Below, one piece after another: positions 10,487 to 19,813 of a stretch of 64,000 nt of DNA. Source of the DNA: a bacterium Scap17 (lineage in GTDB: Bacteria > Pseudomonadota > Gammaproteobacteria > Pseudomonadales > Halomonadaceae); contig VINJ01000001.1 in assembly GCA_013376735.1 (NCBI GenBank), positions 3,472,001 to 3,536,000 on the forward strand. The letters run 5' to 3'. Numbering within the stretch: the stretch's first letter is position 1; the number at the start of each line of letters is the position of its first letter. The translations under genes were made by a program, and so were the position numbers. The notes below the pieces were generated by a model. The model was given only the letters and a program-made list of their open reading frames with translations, was not told the DNA's origin and did no database searches.

Positions 10487-11674
10487 ATGACTCGACACGC
10501 ACTCATCATCGACGACGATCCGGATTTTCGTGAGCTCATCAGTGGGCTGCTTTCCGCCCATGGTTTCGACTGCACGCAGAGCGAAGGGCTGCAGGACATC
10601 GCCTGCAATCCCGCCTGCCTGGAGACGGACCTCATCCTGGTGGACTACGAACTGGGCGACTTCACCGGCGATGATGTGCTCGGCTATCTGCGCGAACGCA
10701 ATGTCGAGGCGGGCATCATCCTGATGAGCGCCTGTCACAACGACGACATGCAAGCGATGGTCGCCAGGGGCAAGCGCAGTGGCCTGGAGATGCTGGGCCA
10801 GCTCGGCAAGCCCTGCGACATCATGCACCTGGCCTCTCTGCTGGCAGAGCTGGATAAGCAACGCAATCCGCTGTCACTTGATGAACTGGATGATGCTCTG
10901 ACCGAGCGCCAGCTGCATCTCGTCTATCAGCCCAAGATCGACCTCGCCAGCGGCCGGCTCAGCGGCGCGGAAGCTCTCGTGCGCTGGCAGCATCCTCTGC
11001 GCGGCATGGTCATGCCCAACCAGTTCATCGCCCTGGCGGAACGCACCAACCGTATCGAGGCACTCACCTGGCAGGTCATCGAGCATGGTTTCCGCCAGCA
11101 GGGCCAATGGCAGTCCCAGGGCCTTCACCTTGATCTCGCGCTCAATCTGTCACCCCAGCTGCTGCGCACCCGCGACATGCTGAAGACGCTGGATGCGCTG
11201 GCCAGTCAGCATCATGTCGATCCGCACTCCATCACGCTGGAACTCACGGAGAGCTGCGGGATCGACTGCCTCACCTACGCTCGTCACCTGCTCAATGCCA
11301 TTCGCGACCGCGGCTATCGCCTGGCGCTGGATGACTTCGGCACCGGTTTCTCCTCGATGATGCAGCTCTACAACCTGCCGTTCGACGAATTGAAGATCGA
11401 CCAATGCTTCGTCGGGCGCAGCGACAGCCACCCGGAAGCGCGCGCCATCACCCGTACCATCGTCGAGCTGGGCCAGCGTCTGAATCTCGCCGTGGTCGGC
11501 GAAGGCATCGAGACCGCGGAACAGCGCGATTACCTCTGCGATACCCGCTGCAATATCGGTCAGGGCTATCTGTTCGCACGCCCCATGCCCGTCACCGATT
11601 TCAATGCCTGGAGCCGCTGCCCGCCCAGTGCCGTCAATGCAATCAGCCAGCGCCACACCTCCGCAGTCCATTGA
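10487..11674 (+). CDS. response regulator with EAL phosphodiesterase domain (RocR-like)
   Basis: 395 residues. An N-terminal receiver domain (acidic Asp-Asp-Asp near residue 10, phosphoacceptor Asp53, Lys in Leu-Gly-Lys-Pro) is followed by an EAL domain. The EAL domain retains Glu-Ala-Leu, Leu-Asn-Leu-Ser, Glu-Leu-Thr-Glu-Ser, Asp-Asp-Phe-Gly-Thr-Gly, Leu-Lys-Ile-Asp and Gly-Glu-Gly-Ile-Glu-Thr. The catalytic set therefore looks intact and c-di-GMP hydrolysis is expected. Length, order and the ending Gln-Gly-Tyr-Leu-Phe-Ala-Arg-Pro-Met-Pro resemble Pseudomonas RocR. The ATG at 10487 follows GAGG. The gene converges on a hybrid kinase with an HPt domain, which could be its phosphodonor; that pairing is an inference. 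Confidence 0.88.
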   Translation: MTRHALIIDDDPDFRELISGLLSAHGFDCTQSEGLQDIACNPACLETDLILVDYELGDFTGDDVLGYLRERNVEAGIILMSACHNDDMQAMVARGKRSGLEMLGQLGKPCDIMHLASLLAELDKQRNPLSLDELDDALTERQLHLVYQPKIDLASGRLSGAEALVRWQHPLRGMVMPNQFIALAERTNRIEALTWQVIEHGFRQQGQWQSQGLHLDLALNLSPQLLRTRDMLKTLDALASQHHVDPHSITLELTESCGIDCLTYARHLLNAIRDRGYRLALDDFGTGFSSMMQLYNLPFDELKIDQCFVGRSDSHPEARAITRTIVELGQRLNLAVVGEGIETAEQRDYLCDTRCNIGQGYLFARPMPVTDFNAWSRCPPSAVNAISQRHTSAVH

Positions 11675-11729
11675 GGAGGCTGGCGTCCCGCCGCAGCGCA
11701 GGACAGACAGCGGGAATGCCACAACACCC

Positions 11730-11777
11730 CACGACACAGACGCCACCCATGTCGCCATGGGTGGCGTCTGTGTCGTG
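11730..11777. terminator. perfect 22-bp hairpin between REC-EAL and hybrid kinase genes
   Basis: Arms 11730-11751 and 11756-11777 pair perfectly around a 4-base loop. Neither side carries a T-tract, so it is not a canonical intrinsic terminator, although it lies between converging genes. Confidence 0.55.
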
Positions 11778-11899
11778 AAAGCCAGGATAAATCGTGAAGG
11801 CCAGGATGAAGAGAGCGAAAGAAGGCGGGAACGGGAGAACCAGAGGGACGGTAGTGGAATGCTGTCGGCTATCTATCACGCCATCACGTCCCAGTACCG

Positions 11900-14296
11900 T
11901 CAGGAGAACAGGTAGCCCTCTGCGAGGAGGCTGTCCCGCGTCGGCATACTCAAGGAGCGCAATGTGGCGACATGCTGGTGTACCTCGGGCAGATCCTCAC
12001 TGATCACCGCCTCCTCCAGCGCCTTGGCGCCACTGGCTATGCCGCTGCATCCCAGCGAGGCTGACGCCCCCTTTAGGGAATGTGCCTCGCGCTTGAGCTC
12101 GGTGAGATCCCTCTGCTTCAGCAAGGTCACCATCACGTCGAGGCGTCCATCGAGGCGCGTCAGGTAATTGCTCAGCAGTCGTGAATAGGCCTCGCCACTC
12201 AGGGTCTTGAGCAGCTCCTGACAGGTCGCGTGCTGCAGCAAGCAAGGCGCAGCATCGGGCAGAGAGTGCGCGGCTGAGTCGTCAGTTGCTACATCGAGCG
12301 CCTGAGCAGCGTCGATCTGCGCGCCCTGATCATCAGCCGCTGACGAGCTGACGCCATCATCGCCTGGTGCCTGCATGACGGTAGTCCGCTCGCCAGCCGA
12401 AGCCTCTGGCTTCTCTGACGCAAGCGCATTCTGCTGCGAATCAGAGGCCTGCAAATCAGAGGCCTGGACCAGATACTGTTGCAGTACCCGATGCAGATCA
12501 TCACGCGTGAAGGGTTTGTGCAGCACCCCCTGCATGCCGGCATCGATACAGCGGCGGGCATCCTCCTGCATCACGTTGGCGGTCATCGCGATGATCGGCA
12601 GACGAGCGCTGGCGGGTTGCTCGGCCTCGTGCTGACGCCAGCGACGTGTTGTCTCGACGCCATCCAGTACCGGCATCTGCATGTCCATGAACACCAGATC
12701 GACATCGTTGCCAGCCTGCGCAAGCCATTCGAGTGCCTGCTCACCGTCTTCCACCACCGTGACCTGCTGTCCCAGATACTCGAGCATGGCCCGCGCCAGT
12801 GACTGATTGACCTCGTTGTCTTCTACCACCAGCACGCTTGCATGGGGCAAGGGCGCATCTCCCACCGCCTGCTGCGGGCAAGCCTCGGCGACGGTCAATA
12901 CCGGCAGCGGCACGCGGCACCAGAAGCGACTGCCGAGCCCGAGATGGCTCTCGACGCCGACCTCACCGCCCATCGCCTCCACCAGTCGCTTGCAGATGGC
13001 AAGCCCGAGCCCGGTGCCTTCATGTCGACGCGCAATCGAGGTATCCACCTGGGTGAAGGGCGCGAACAACTGGCTCACCTGGTCGGCGGCGATCCCGCAA
13101 CCGCTGTCGTGAACCTCGAAATGAAGCGTCTCGCCGTCTTCCAATGATGCCCTCAGCCGGATAGTGCCCTGGGGACAGAACTTGAAGGCGTTGTTGAGCA
13201 GGTTGGTCAGTACCTGACGCAGGCGATTGACGTCCCCCTTGACCCAGACAGGCAGATCATCGGCACGTTCTTCGAGGAAAATGCGCGAGCATCCCTTGCC
13301 GGCACTGCCTGTCTGGCGATGGTAATGCGCGGCCAGAGAATCGAGGAATTCGGGCAGTGAGAAACAGCGCTGATCCAGCTCCAGCTTGCCGGCTTCGATC
13401 TTGGAATAATCCAGCACATCATTGATGACGGCCTGCAGGCTCTCGGCACTCTGGCGCAGCATCGCCAGATATTGCTGGCCACGCCGGGTCGAGACTTCCT
13501 CGCCGATGAGGTCCGACACACCGACCATGCCATTGAGCGGGGTGCGAATCTCATGGCTCATGATCGCCATAAATTCCGACTTGGCACGACTGGCCGCCTG
13601 CGCCAGCTGCACCATGCCATCCAGCTCCCGGGTGCGCTCCTCCAGCTTGCGGGTCTTTGAGGCCCGTCCGCGACTCTCGACGATCAGCGCGACCACCAGC
13701 ACGATGCCGCTCAACGTCATCAGCAGCACCAGCGACAGCGCGAGGGCATACAGGTTGAGGAGCTCCGAGCGCTCCCTGGTGCGCTGGATAGCGGCCTCGG
13801 CATTGATGTTGAGCAGCAGCTCGCCGGCCTGCTCCTGAAGCGAGGCAAGCCGGCTGAGTATCTGCACATAGAGGGACGCATCACGCGCCTGACGACTCGC
13901 CAGGTCCATGATGGCGCTGTCCAGCACCTCGATTCTGGGCAGCATGGCCATCAGCCGGGCATGCAGGTCGGGCATCCCCGCCAGCATGCTGCCCAGTTGG
14001 CCGCTCTGCAGCAACTGCACCCGGCTATAGAGGATGTCGAGCCGCAACAGCAGCTCGCTGTCATCCATCAAGGCGGGCGGCGTCGGGGTCTTCTGTTCCT
14101 CGGCCACCACCATGCGCAGCTCGCGCACTTCCCTGTCGAACTGATAGACCGCCCAGATCAGATTCTCACGCAGCTTGTGCTCGAGTGCCTGCTGACGCTG
14201 ATAGACCAGAACGCCAGTCACCAATGCCGAGACGAAGAACAACGTCGCGGCAATGGCGATGGCGGCTCTGAAATGCAGGGAACGGAGTGGGTTCAT
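11900..14296 (-). CDS. hybrid sensor histidine kinase with receiver and HPt domains
   Basis: 798 residues. The order is: transmembrane helix about 10-31, a mostly helical periplasmic sensor about 32-180, a second transmembrane helix about 184-207, HisKA with Ser-His-Glu-Ile-Arg-Thr-Pro-Leu-Asn-Gly (His248), HATPase with Gly-Thr-Gly-Leu-Gly-Leu-Ala, a receiver domain (Asp538 in Met-Asp-Met-Gln-Met-Pro), a Ser/Asp/Ala-rich linker, and a C-terminal HPt domain (His739 in Ala-His-Ser-Leu-Lys-Gly-Ala-Ser). This is a full phosphorelay protein of the ArcB/BarA layout. The small periplasmic protein gene lies 48 bases upstream in the same operon, and an OmpR-type regulator is divergent beyond it, so these three probably form one system. 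The signal is unknown. Confidence 0.9.
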   Translation of the reverse strand: MNPLRSLHFRAAIAIAATLFFVSALVTGVLVYQRQQALEHKLRENLIWAVYQFDREVRELRMVVAEEQKTPTPPALMDDSELLLRLDILYSRVQLLQSGQLGSMLAGMPDLHARLMAMLPRIEVLDSAIMDLASRQARDASLYVQILSRLASLQEQAGELLLNINAEAAIQRTRERSELLNLYALALSLVLLMTLSGIVLVVALIVESRGRASKTRKLEERTRELDGMVQLAQAASRAKSEFMAIMSHEIRTPLNGMVGVSDLIGEEVSTRRGQQYLAMLRQSAESLQAVINDVLDYSKIEAGKLELDQRCFSLPEFLDSLAAHYHRQTGSAGKGCSRIFLEERADDLPVWVKGDVNRLRQVLTNLLNNAFKFCPQGTIRLRASLEDGETLHFEVHDSGCGIAADQVSQLFAPFTQVDTSIARRHEGTGLGLAICKRLVEAMGGEVGVESHLGLGSRFWCRVPLPVLTVAEACPQQAVGDAPLPHASVLVVEDNEVNQSLARAMLEYLGQQVTVVEDGEQALEWLAQAGNDVDLVFMDMQMPVLDGVETTRRWRQHEAEQPASARLPIIAMTANVMQEDARRCIDAGMQGVLHKPFTRDDLHRVLQQYLVQASDLQASDSQQNALASEKPEASAGERTTVMQAPGDDGVSSSAADDQGAQIDAAQALDVATDDSAAHSLPDAAPCLLQHATCQELLKTLSGEAYSRLLSNYLTRLDGRLDVMVTLLKQRDLTELKREAHSLKGASASLGCSGIASGAKALEEAVISEDLPEVHQHVATLRSLSMPTRDSLLAEGYLFS

Positions 14297-14344
14297 GCAC
14301 GGACATCCTGCCAGAGCTCATGACGTTGAGCGGTAAAAGCGGGG

Positions 14345-14884
14345 TCAGCGTTCAATTTCAATGCGCTTCACCTGCCAGACAGAGCGGGTCATGATTTCCT
14401 CGTTGAGGAGATCCGGCTGCTCACTGAAGGGGTAGATGATGAAGATGGGGCCATTGTCGCGCACACGCAGTCGCTTGCCATCGACTTCCATGGCCAGTAT
14501 CACCGGATAATCGAAATAGTCCTGCACCGGCGCGCTGGCGGCGTAGTCATTGAGCGCCACGATACGCATGGTGCCATCCTCGACGCCCACCGCCTCCATC
14601 AACGCTGAACCGAGCGGACCGCTGAAGCTCACTTCGCCGTCATGCCAGGGGGTGGTGGTCACGGTTTCCCGTTGCGTCAGCGCCATGAGCATGGCGCGAT
14701 CGAAATGCGCCTCGCCTCCGGCGTTGGTATGGGTAATATCCCCGGTGACGCGCAACACCACCGGCCCCTGCGGTGCCTCCAGGGCCATGGCGAAGGGGGA
14801 AAACGACAGTGTCAGCAGCAGAAGCCAGTGGCGTATGCGAGGTAACGCCGTGGTGAGGCAGCGCAGGAGAATGAGAAGCGGCAT
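14345..14884 (-). CDS. periplasmic protein with molybdopterin-dependent-oxidoreductase-like fold
   Basis: 179 residues with an N-terminal signal peptide (hydrophobic stretch about 20-35, cleavage likely after Ala-Met-Ala). The mature part carries Leu-Asn-Asp-Tyr-Ala-Ala-Ser, an Asp-Gly-Lys-x-Leu-x-Val-Arg-Asp-x-Gly-Pro segment, Tyr-Pro-Phe, and Arg-Ser-Val-Trp-Gln-Val-Lys near the end. These are hallmarks of small proteins annotated as sulfite-oxidase-like or molybdopterin-binding oxidoreductases. No cysteine is present in the mature part, so a cofactor-free sensing role is likelier than catalysis. The start at 14884 was chosen for its GGAG site; a GTG at 14935 is an alternative. It is the first gene of the operon with the hybrid kinase and may be its periplasmic partner (inference). 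Confidence 0.7.
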   Translation of the reverse strand: MPLLILLRCLTTALPRIRHWLLLLTLSFSPFAMALEAPQGPVVLRVTGDITHTNAGGEAHFDRAMLMALTQRETVTTTPWHDGEVSFSGPLGSALMEAVGVEDGTMRIVALNDYAASAPVQDYFDYPVILAMEVDGKRLRVRDNGPIFIIYPFSEQPDLLNEEIMTRSVWQVKRIEIER

Positions 14885-15111
14885 AAGAAGACTCCAGGGG
14901 GCATGGACAGCCATGGATGACGGCCGGAGATTCACCGTCTCGTTTCATCCTCACCACTCACGCGCCAACAGCGGCAACGTGTCATAAAGTAGCGAAGGGG
15001 ATGAACGCGAGTATATGTCGCCTTCGTCCTGCCAAACGTGAACCATTGTGACGCGGTCTCACGCAAGAGACGCGTAGACTGCTTGCGATACCCACCCGGG
15101 GAGGCAGCGAC

Positions 15112-15828
15112 ATGCAAATCGGCATTCTGGAAGATGATCATGATCAACGTGATTACCTGACCCTGTGTCTCGAGGCCCAGGGACATGAGCTGGCAGGCTT
15201 CGAGCGCGCCAGCCAGTTGTTGCGCGCGCTGCGCGAGCGCAGCTTCGACCTGCTGATCATCGACTGGCAACTGCCGGATGCCTGCGGCATGGAGCTGACG
15301 CGCACACTGCGCAGCGAGCACGGCTGGCGGGGGCTGATCCTGTTCATCACCGCAAGCCAGGGAGAGGAGGATGTCGTGCATGCGCTTCAGCACGGCGCCG
15401 ATGACTTCCTGGCCAAGCCTATCCGCCCTGCCGAGCTCACGGCGCGTGTGGAAGCGCTGGGCAGGCGTTTCGTCACCTCCGACACCCATTACCTGCAGCC
15501 CAAGGTGGCCATCAGCGATCAATATCGGATCGAGCCGGATGAACACACCATCTGGTGCGGCGAGGAGCCGGTCGCCCTGACCCAGCGCGAATATCAGCTG
15601 GCCTCCCTGCTGCTGCGCCACGTCGGAGAGCTTTACTCACGCGCCTACCTGCTGGAGATGATCTGGGGAGTCAACGGAGACATCTCGACCCGCACGGTCG
15701 ACACCCACGTCAGCCGCTTGCGGCGCAAGTTGGGACTGAACGGCAGCCGTGGGCTCAGGCTGAAAAGCGTCTATCAGTACGGATATCGGCTCGAATCCTG
15801 TGCCACGGCCCCCGTCAAGAGCAGCTGA
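15112..15828 (+). CDS. OmpR-family response regulator
   Basis: 238 residues. A receiver domain (Glu-Asp-Asp near the N-terminus, Asp51 in Ile-Ile-Asp-Trp-Gln-Leu-Pro, Lys-Pro near residue 103) is joined to a winged-helix DNA-binding domain with Thr-Gln-Arg-Glu-Tyr-Gln-Leu, Thr-Val-Asp-Thr-His-Val-Ser-Arg-Leu-Arg-Arg-Lys and a closing Gly-Tyr-Arg-Leu. It is preceded by GGGGAGG. It is divergent from the periplasmic-protein/hybrid-kinase operon, with about 230 bases between, so it is the probable output regulator and may control that operon. Confidence 0.92.
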   Translation: MQIGILEDDHDQRDYLTLCLEAQGHELAGFERASQLLRALRERSFDLLIIDWQLPDACGMELTRTLRSEHGWRGLILFITASQGEEDVVHALQHGADDFLAKPIRPAELTARVEALGRRFVTSDTHYLQPKVAISDQYRIEPDEHTIWCGEEPVALTQREYQLASLLLRHVGELYSRAYLLEMIWGVNGDISTRTVDTHVSRLRRKLGLNGSRGLRLKSVYQYGYRLESCATAPVKSS

Positions 15829-15870
15829 GCGCCAACAGCGAGGCGTGAGCACGCTGGACCGTGGCCAACC

Positions 15871-15912
15871 AAAAAGGAGCGGGGGACTCTGTCGAGTCCC
15901 CCGCTCCTTTTT
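15871..15912. terminator. bidirectional rho-independent terminator
   Basis: Perfect 19-bp stem (15871-15889 and 15894-15912) with a TGTC loop and A5/T5 at the base. It ends the OmpR-type regulator gene on one strand and the aroE operon on the other. Confidence 0.9.
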
Positions 15913-16008
15913 CATCGTCTGTCGTCTGACTGGTCGGCTAGCGGGTCATCTGGCTGCCCGTCTGGCGGCCATCTGAATCGACGTGCATGCCCGGCAAGCT
16001 CCCGCGGA

Positions 16009-16839
16009 TCACCCCTCCGCCAGCATCCTGCGCAACATGTTTGCCACGGGCTCTGTCTCCGGGCGCTTGTGACGCCACAGGAAGTAGGACTCGGCCGCCT
16101 GCTCCACCAGCATGCCGAGACCATCCTCGACCCGCGCACCGCGCTCGCTGGCCCAACGCATGAAGACGGTCGGCTCGGCGGCATACATCATGTCGTAGGC
16201 GAGCGCCTGCGGAGAGAACAGCGAATCCGGCAACGGCGGCAGCTCGCCGCCCAGCGATGCGCTGGTGCCATTGATGACCAGATCGAACTGGCCCTCGATG
16301 GCCGCATAGCTGCCGCCGGACAGCAGGCAGCCTTCCCCCGCCAGGTCGGCGAAGTCCTCGGCCAGCGCACTGGCCTTGGCAACGGTGCGATTGGCGATCA
16401 CCAAGGCCGCCGGCTGCCTGGCCAGCAGAGGTTCCAGCACACCACGCACGGCGCCACCCGCGCCGAGAATCAGGATGCGCGCACCCTTGAGCGGCGCCTC
16501 GAGACGTTCGAGATCACGGGTCAGGCCGACACCATCGGTGGTATCGCCGTATAGCTGACCCGTCTTGCCGAGCATCAGCGTATTGACGGCGCCGGCGCGG
16601 CGGGCACGCGGGCTCAGCACATCGACCAGCCGGAAGGCCTGCTCCTTGAAGGGCACGGTAACATTCGCCCCCTGGCCACCTTCGGCGACGAACTCGGCCC
16701 AACCGGCCGCGAAGTCACCGACCGGCGCCAGTCGTGCCTCATAACTCAGGGAGTCCTTGAGCTGCTCAGCGAAGGAGCGATGGATCAACGGGGATTTCGA
16801 GTGGGCAATCGGGTTGCCGAATACAGCGTAACGGGACAT
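16009..16839 (-). CDS. aroE: shikimate dehydrogenase (NADP+)
   Basis: AroE reduces 3-dehydroshikimate to shikimate in aromatic amino acid synthesis. 276 residues. The N-terminal substrate motif Asn-Pro-Ile-Ala-His-Ser-Lys-Ser-Pro, the catalytic Lys in Asn-Val-Thr-Val-Pro-Phe-Lys, the nucleotide loop Gly-Ala-Gly-Gly-Ala and Asn-Gly-Thr-Ser are all visible. The start at 16839 follows a CGGAG site; upstream in-frame codons would run into hemF. It lies 46 bases after hemF in the same direction. Confidence 0.96.
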   Translation of the reverse strand: MSRYAVFGNPIAHSKSPLIHRSFAEQLKDSLSYEARLAPVGDFAAGWAEFVAEGGQGANVTVPFKEQAFRLVDVLSPRARRAGAVNTLMLGKTGQLYGDTTDGVGLTRDLERLEAPLKGARILILGAGGAVRGVLEPLLARQPAALVIANRTVAKASALAEDFADLAGEGCLLSGGSYAAIEGQFDLVINGTSASLGGELPPLPDSLFSPQALAYDMMYAAEPTVFMRWASERGARVEDGLGMLVEQAAESYFLWRHKRPETEPVANMLRRMLAEG

Positions 16840-16885
16840 CAGGACTCCGGGACAATCACAGAAAAGCGTCAGGTCAATGCGGCGA

Positions 16886-17884
<999 letters not shown>

Positions 17885-17985
17885 TTACCGCGACACGCTG
17901 CGCTCGGCAGATCGGAAAATGCCCCTCTTGGGCACCTGGATGACGCGGCACTGATCTGGATCAACCCGAGCGGCGATCCTGCTGC

Positions 17986-18567
17986 TCAGGCGCGCAGTAC
18001 CTTGCCGGTCGCGAGATCACGAATGGTGCTGGGACGCGGGTTGCCACCGAGCGGCCCCTCGAGGATCACGTCATTGACCAGCGCGTCGCCGAAGGCGTCA
18101 CGCACCTCGTCTGCAGTCATGGCAGGCGACTCGCCGGCGCGGTTGGCCGAGGTCGACACCAGCGGGCCACCAAAGGCGGCGCACAATGCCTGGACCAGCG
18201 GATGATCGGTCACGCGCACGGCCAGGCTGACGTGTTCACCGCGCAGCAAGGGGTGCGCACGGCCATTGTCAGGCACCAACCAGGTATAAGGTCCTGGCCA
18301 GCTGGCCAGCAGCTGCTCACGCTGCTCGACGGTAACTCCCGCCAACCAGGGTTCCAGCTGAGCGATATCACCGGCGATCAGGATCAGGCCCTTGGCGGCG
18401 TCACGGGACTTGAGCTTGATCAACCGTGCCAAGGCCTCACCATCGTCGGGATCACACCCCAGCCCCCAGACGGCCTCGGTGGGATAGGCAACGATGCCCC
18501 CATTGCGAAGACAGGCAGCGGCGCCGTCGAGGGCACGCTGATCCAGCGAAACATCACTGACATTCAT
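17986..18567 (-). CDS. tsaC: threonylcarbamoyl-AMP synthase TsaC
   Basis: TsaC (YrdC/RimN) makes threonylcarbamoyl-AMP, the precursor for t6A at position 37 of ANN-decoding tRNAs. 193 residues of YrdC fold: Tyr-Pro-Thr-Glu-Ala-Val-Trp-Gly-Leu near the N-terminus, Lys-x-Arg in the Leu-Lys-Ser-Arg segment, Ser-Thr-Ser-Ala-Asn-Arg and the closing Pro-Ser-Thr-Ile-Arg-Asp. It is the short TsaC form without the Sua5 C-terminal domain. tsaB, which acts later in the same pathway, lies near 57.3 kb. Confidence 0.95.
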   Translation of the reverse strand: MNVSDVSLDQRALDGAAACLRNGGIVAYPTEAVWGLGCDPDDGEALARLIKLKSRDAAKGLILIAGDIAQLEPWLAGVTVEQREQLLASWPGPYTWLVPDNGRAHPLLRGEHVSLAVRVTDHPLVQALCAAFGGPLVSTSANRAGESPAMTADEVRDAFGDALVNDVILEGPLGGNPRPSTIRDLATGKVLRA

Positions 18568-18869
18568 GATCTGCTCGAACTCCTAGCTGCGGCAACACGA
18601 TGGCGGCGATTCTAGCACGCTCACCGGCGCGAGACCGACGCTGCACATCGACGCAACACGGCGTCGCGCCGGGGTGGCATAGGCGCACCGACCGGTTCAC
18701 GGCATGATGAAGGGGTCCATCGCCCTCAGGGTATTGCGAAACTGACGCAAAGGCTTGTTTCAAAAGACTATCGAGGTCATTTGGACACTTTGCTGGACAG
18801 TCTTCAGCGCCGGGCCTGTGGCGTTCCCCCACTTTCCCTCCCTCTTTTCTTCAGACAAGGATGTGATCC
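18568..18869. other. divergent intergenic region between tsaC and the phosphatase gene
   Basis: 302 bases between two divergent genes with no supported reading frame. It must hold promoters in both directions, but I see no clear consensus elements. Confidence 0.4.
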
Positions 18870-19754
18870 ATGCGTCGCGCTTTCTCACTGACCACCTCAG
18901 CCGCTCTACTGCTGGCATTGTCAGGCTGTGCCAGCTCTGGCACCCAGACACCCACAGCGCCGGCGCCACGCCCTGCCCCGCTGCAGGATGCCGCAACGCA
19001 GGCGCCCTTGAGCGACCAGGCCATGCTGGCGACCCTGTGGATACAGCGCAGCGCGGAGTTTCATGCCCTGTCACTGCAGGCCTTCAACGTGGCCCACGAC
19101 CGCCTGAATCTGGCGCTGGCACGTCGTCACGCACAGGACAAGCCGCTGGCGGTGGTCGTCGATGTCGATGACACCGTGCTCGACACCACCAGCTACGGCG
19201 GTTGGGCACTGCGTGAAGGTCGTACCTACGACAGCCAGAGCTGGGCTGACTGGGTGGATGATGCCGTCTCCACGGCTTCACCGGGCGCCGTGGCGTTCCT
19301 CAACTACGCTCACGAAAGCGGCGTCGATGTCTACTACATCACCAACCGCAAGGCGGCCGGCAAGCAGGCCACCATCGCCAATCTTGCCGCGCTCGGCTTC
19401 CCGCAGGCCAATGCCGAGCACGTGATGCCGCGCACCGACAGCTCCGACAAGACCGCGCGCCGCGCGCGGGTCACGGCCGAGCATGACATCGCGCTGCTGA
19501 TGGGCGATAACCTCGGCGATTTCGATCAGGCCTTCCAGCAGTCCACCACCCGCGCACGCAATGCCGAAGTTGCCCGCCAGGCGGATCAGTTCGGCCGTCG
19601 CTTCGTGCTGCTGCCAAACCCGACCTACGGCGAGTGGGAAGGCGTGCTCTACGATGGCAACTGGGGTGCCAGTGAGCACGAGAAGCGTGCCATGCGTGAT
19701 GCGGCGCTCAATGCCTGGCAGCCCGAGAGCGGCACGGTCAACCAGGGCAAATGA
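18870..19754 (+). CDS. lipoprotein e(P4)-family acid phosphatase / 5'-nucleotidase
   Basis: 294 residues. The signal peptide ends in Leu-Ser-Gly-Cys (Cys20), followed by a Pro/Ala-rich tether. A class-B HAD phosphatase domain carries the nucleophile motif Asp-Val-Asp-Asp-Thr-Val-Leu-Asp, Tyr-Tyr-Ile-Thr-Asn-Arg and Met-Gly-Asp-Asn-Leu-Gly-Asp-Phe. Members such as Haemophilus P4 dephosphorylate nucleotides in the periplasm, for example NMN during NAD scavenging. It is preceded by AAGGA. It interrupts, on the opposite strand, the otherwise common tsaC-dprA neighbourhood. Confidence 0.9.
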   Translation: MRRAFSLTTSAALLLALSGCASSGTQTPTAPAPRPAPLQDAATQAPLSDQAMLATLWIQRSAEFHALSLQAFNVAHDRLNLALARRHAQDKPLAVVVDVDDTVLDTTSYGGWALREGRTYDSQSWADWVDDAVSTASPGAVAFLNYAHESGVDVYYITNRKAAGKQATIANLAALGFPQANAEHVMPRTDSSDKTARRARVTAEHDIALLMGDNLGDFDQAFQQSTTRARNAEVARQADQFGRRFVLLPNPTYGEWEGVLYDGNWGASEHEKRAMRDAALNAWQPESGTVNQGK

Positions 19755-19760
19755 GGTCAG

Positions 19761-19799
19761 GTTGCCGGCCTCTCGGATCATTACTGCCAGGCCGGCAAC
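19761..19799. terminator. 11-bp hairpin between phosphatase and dprA genes
   Basis: Arms 19761-19771 and 19789-19799 pair perfectly around a 17-base loop. It lies between converging gene ends and no T-tract follows. Confidence 0.5.
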
Positions 19800-19813
19800 A
19801 TTAGCTCAGAACC

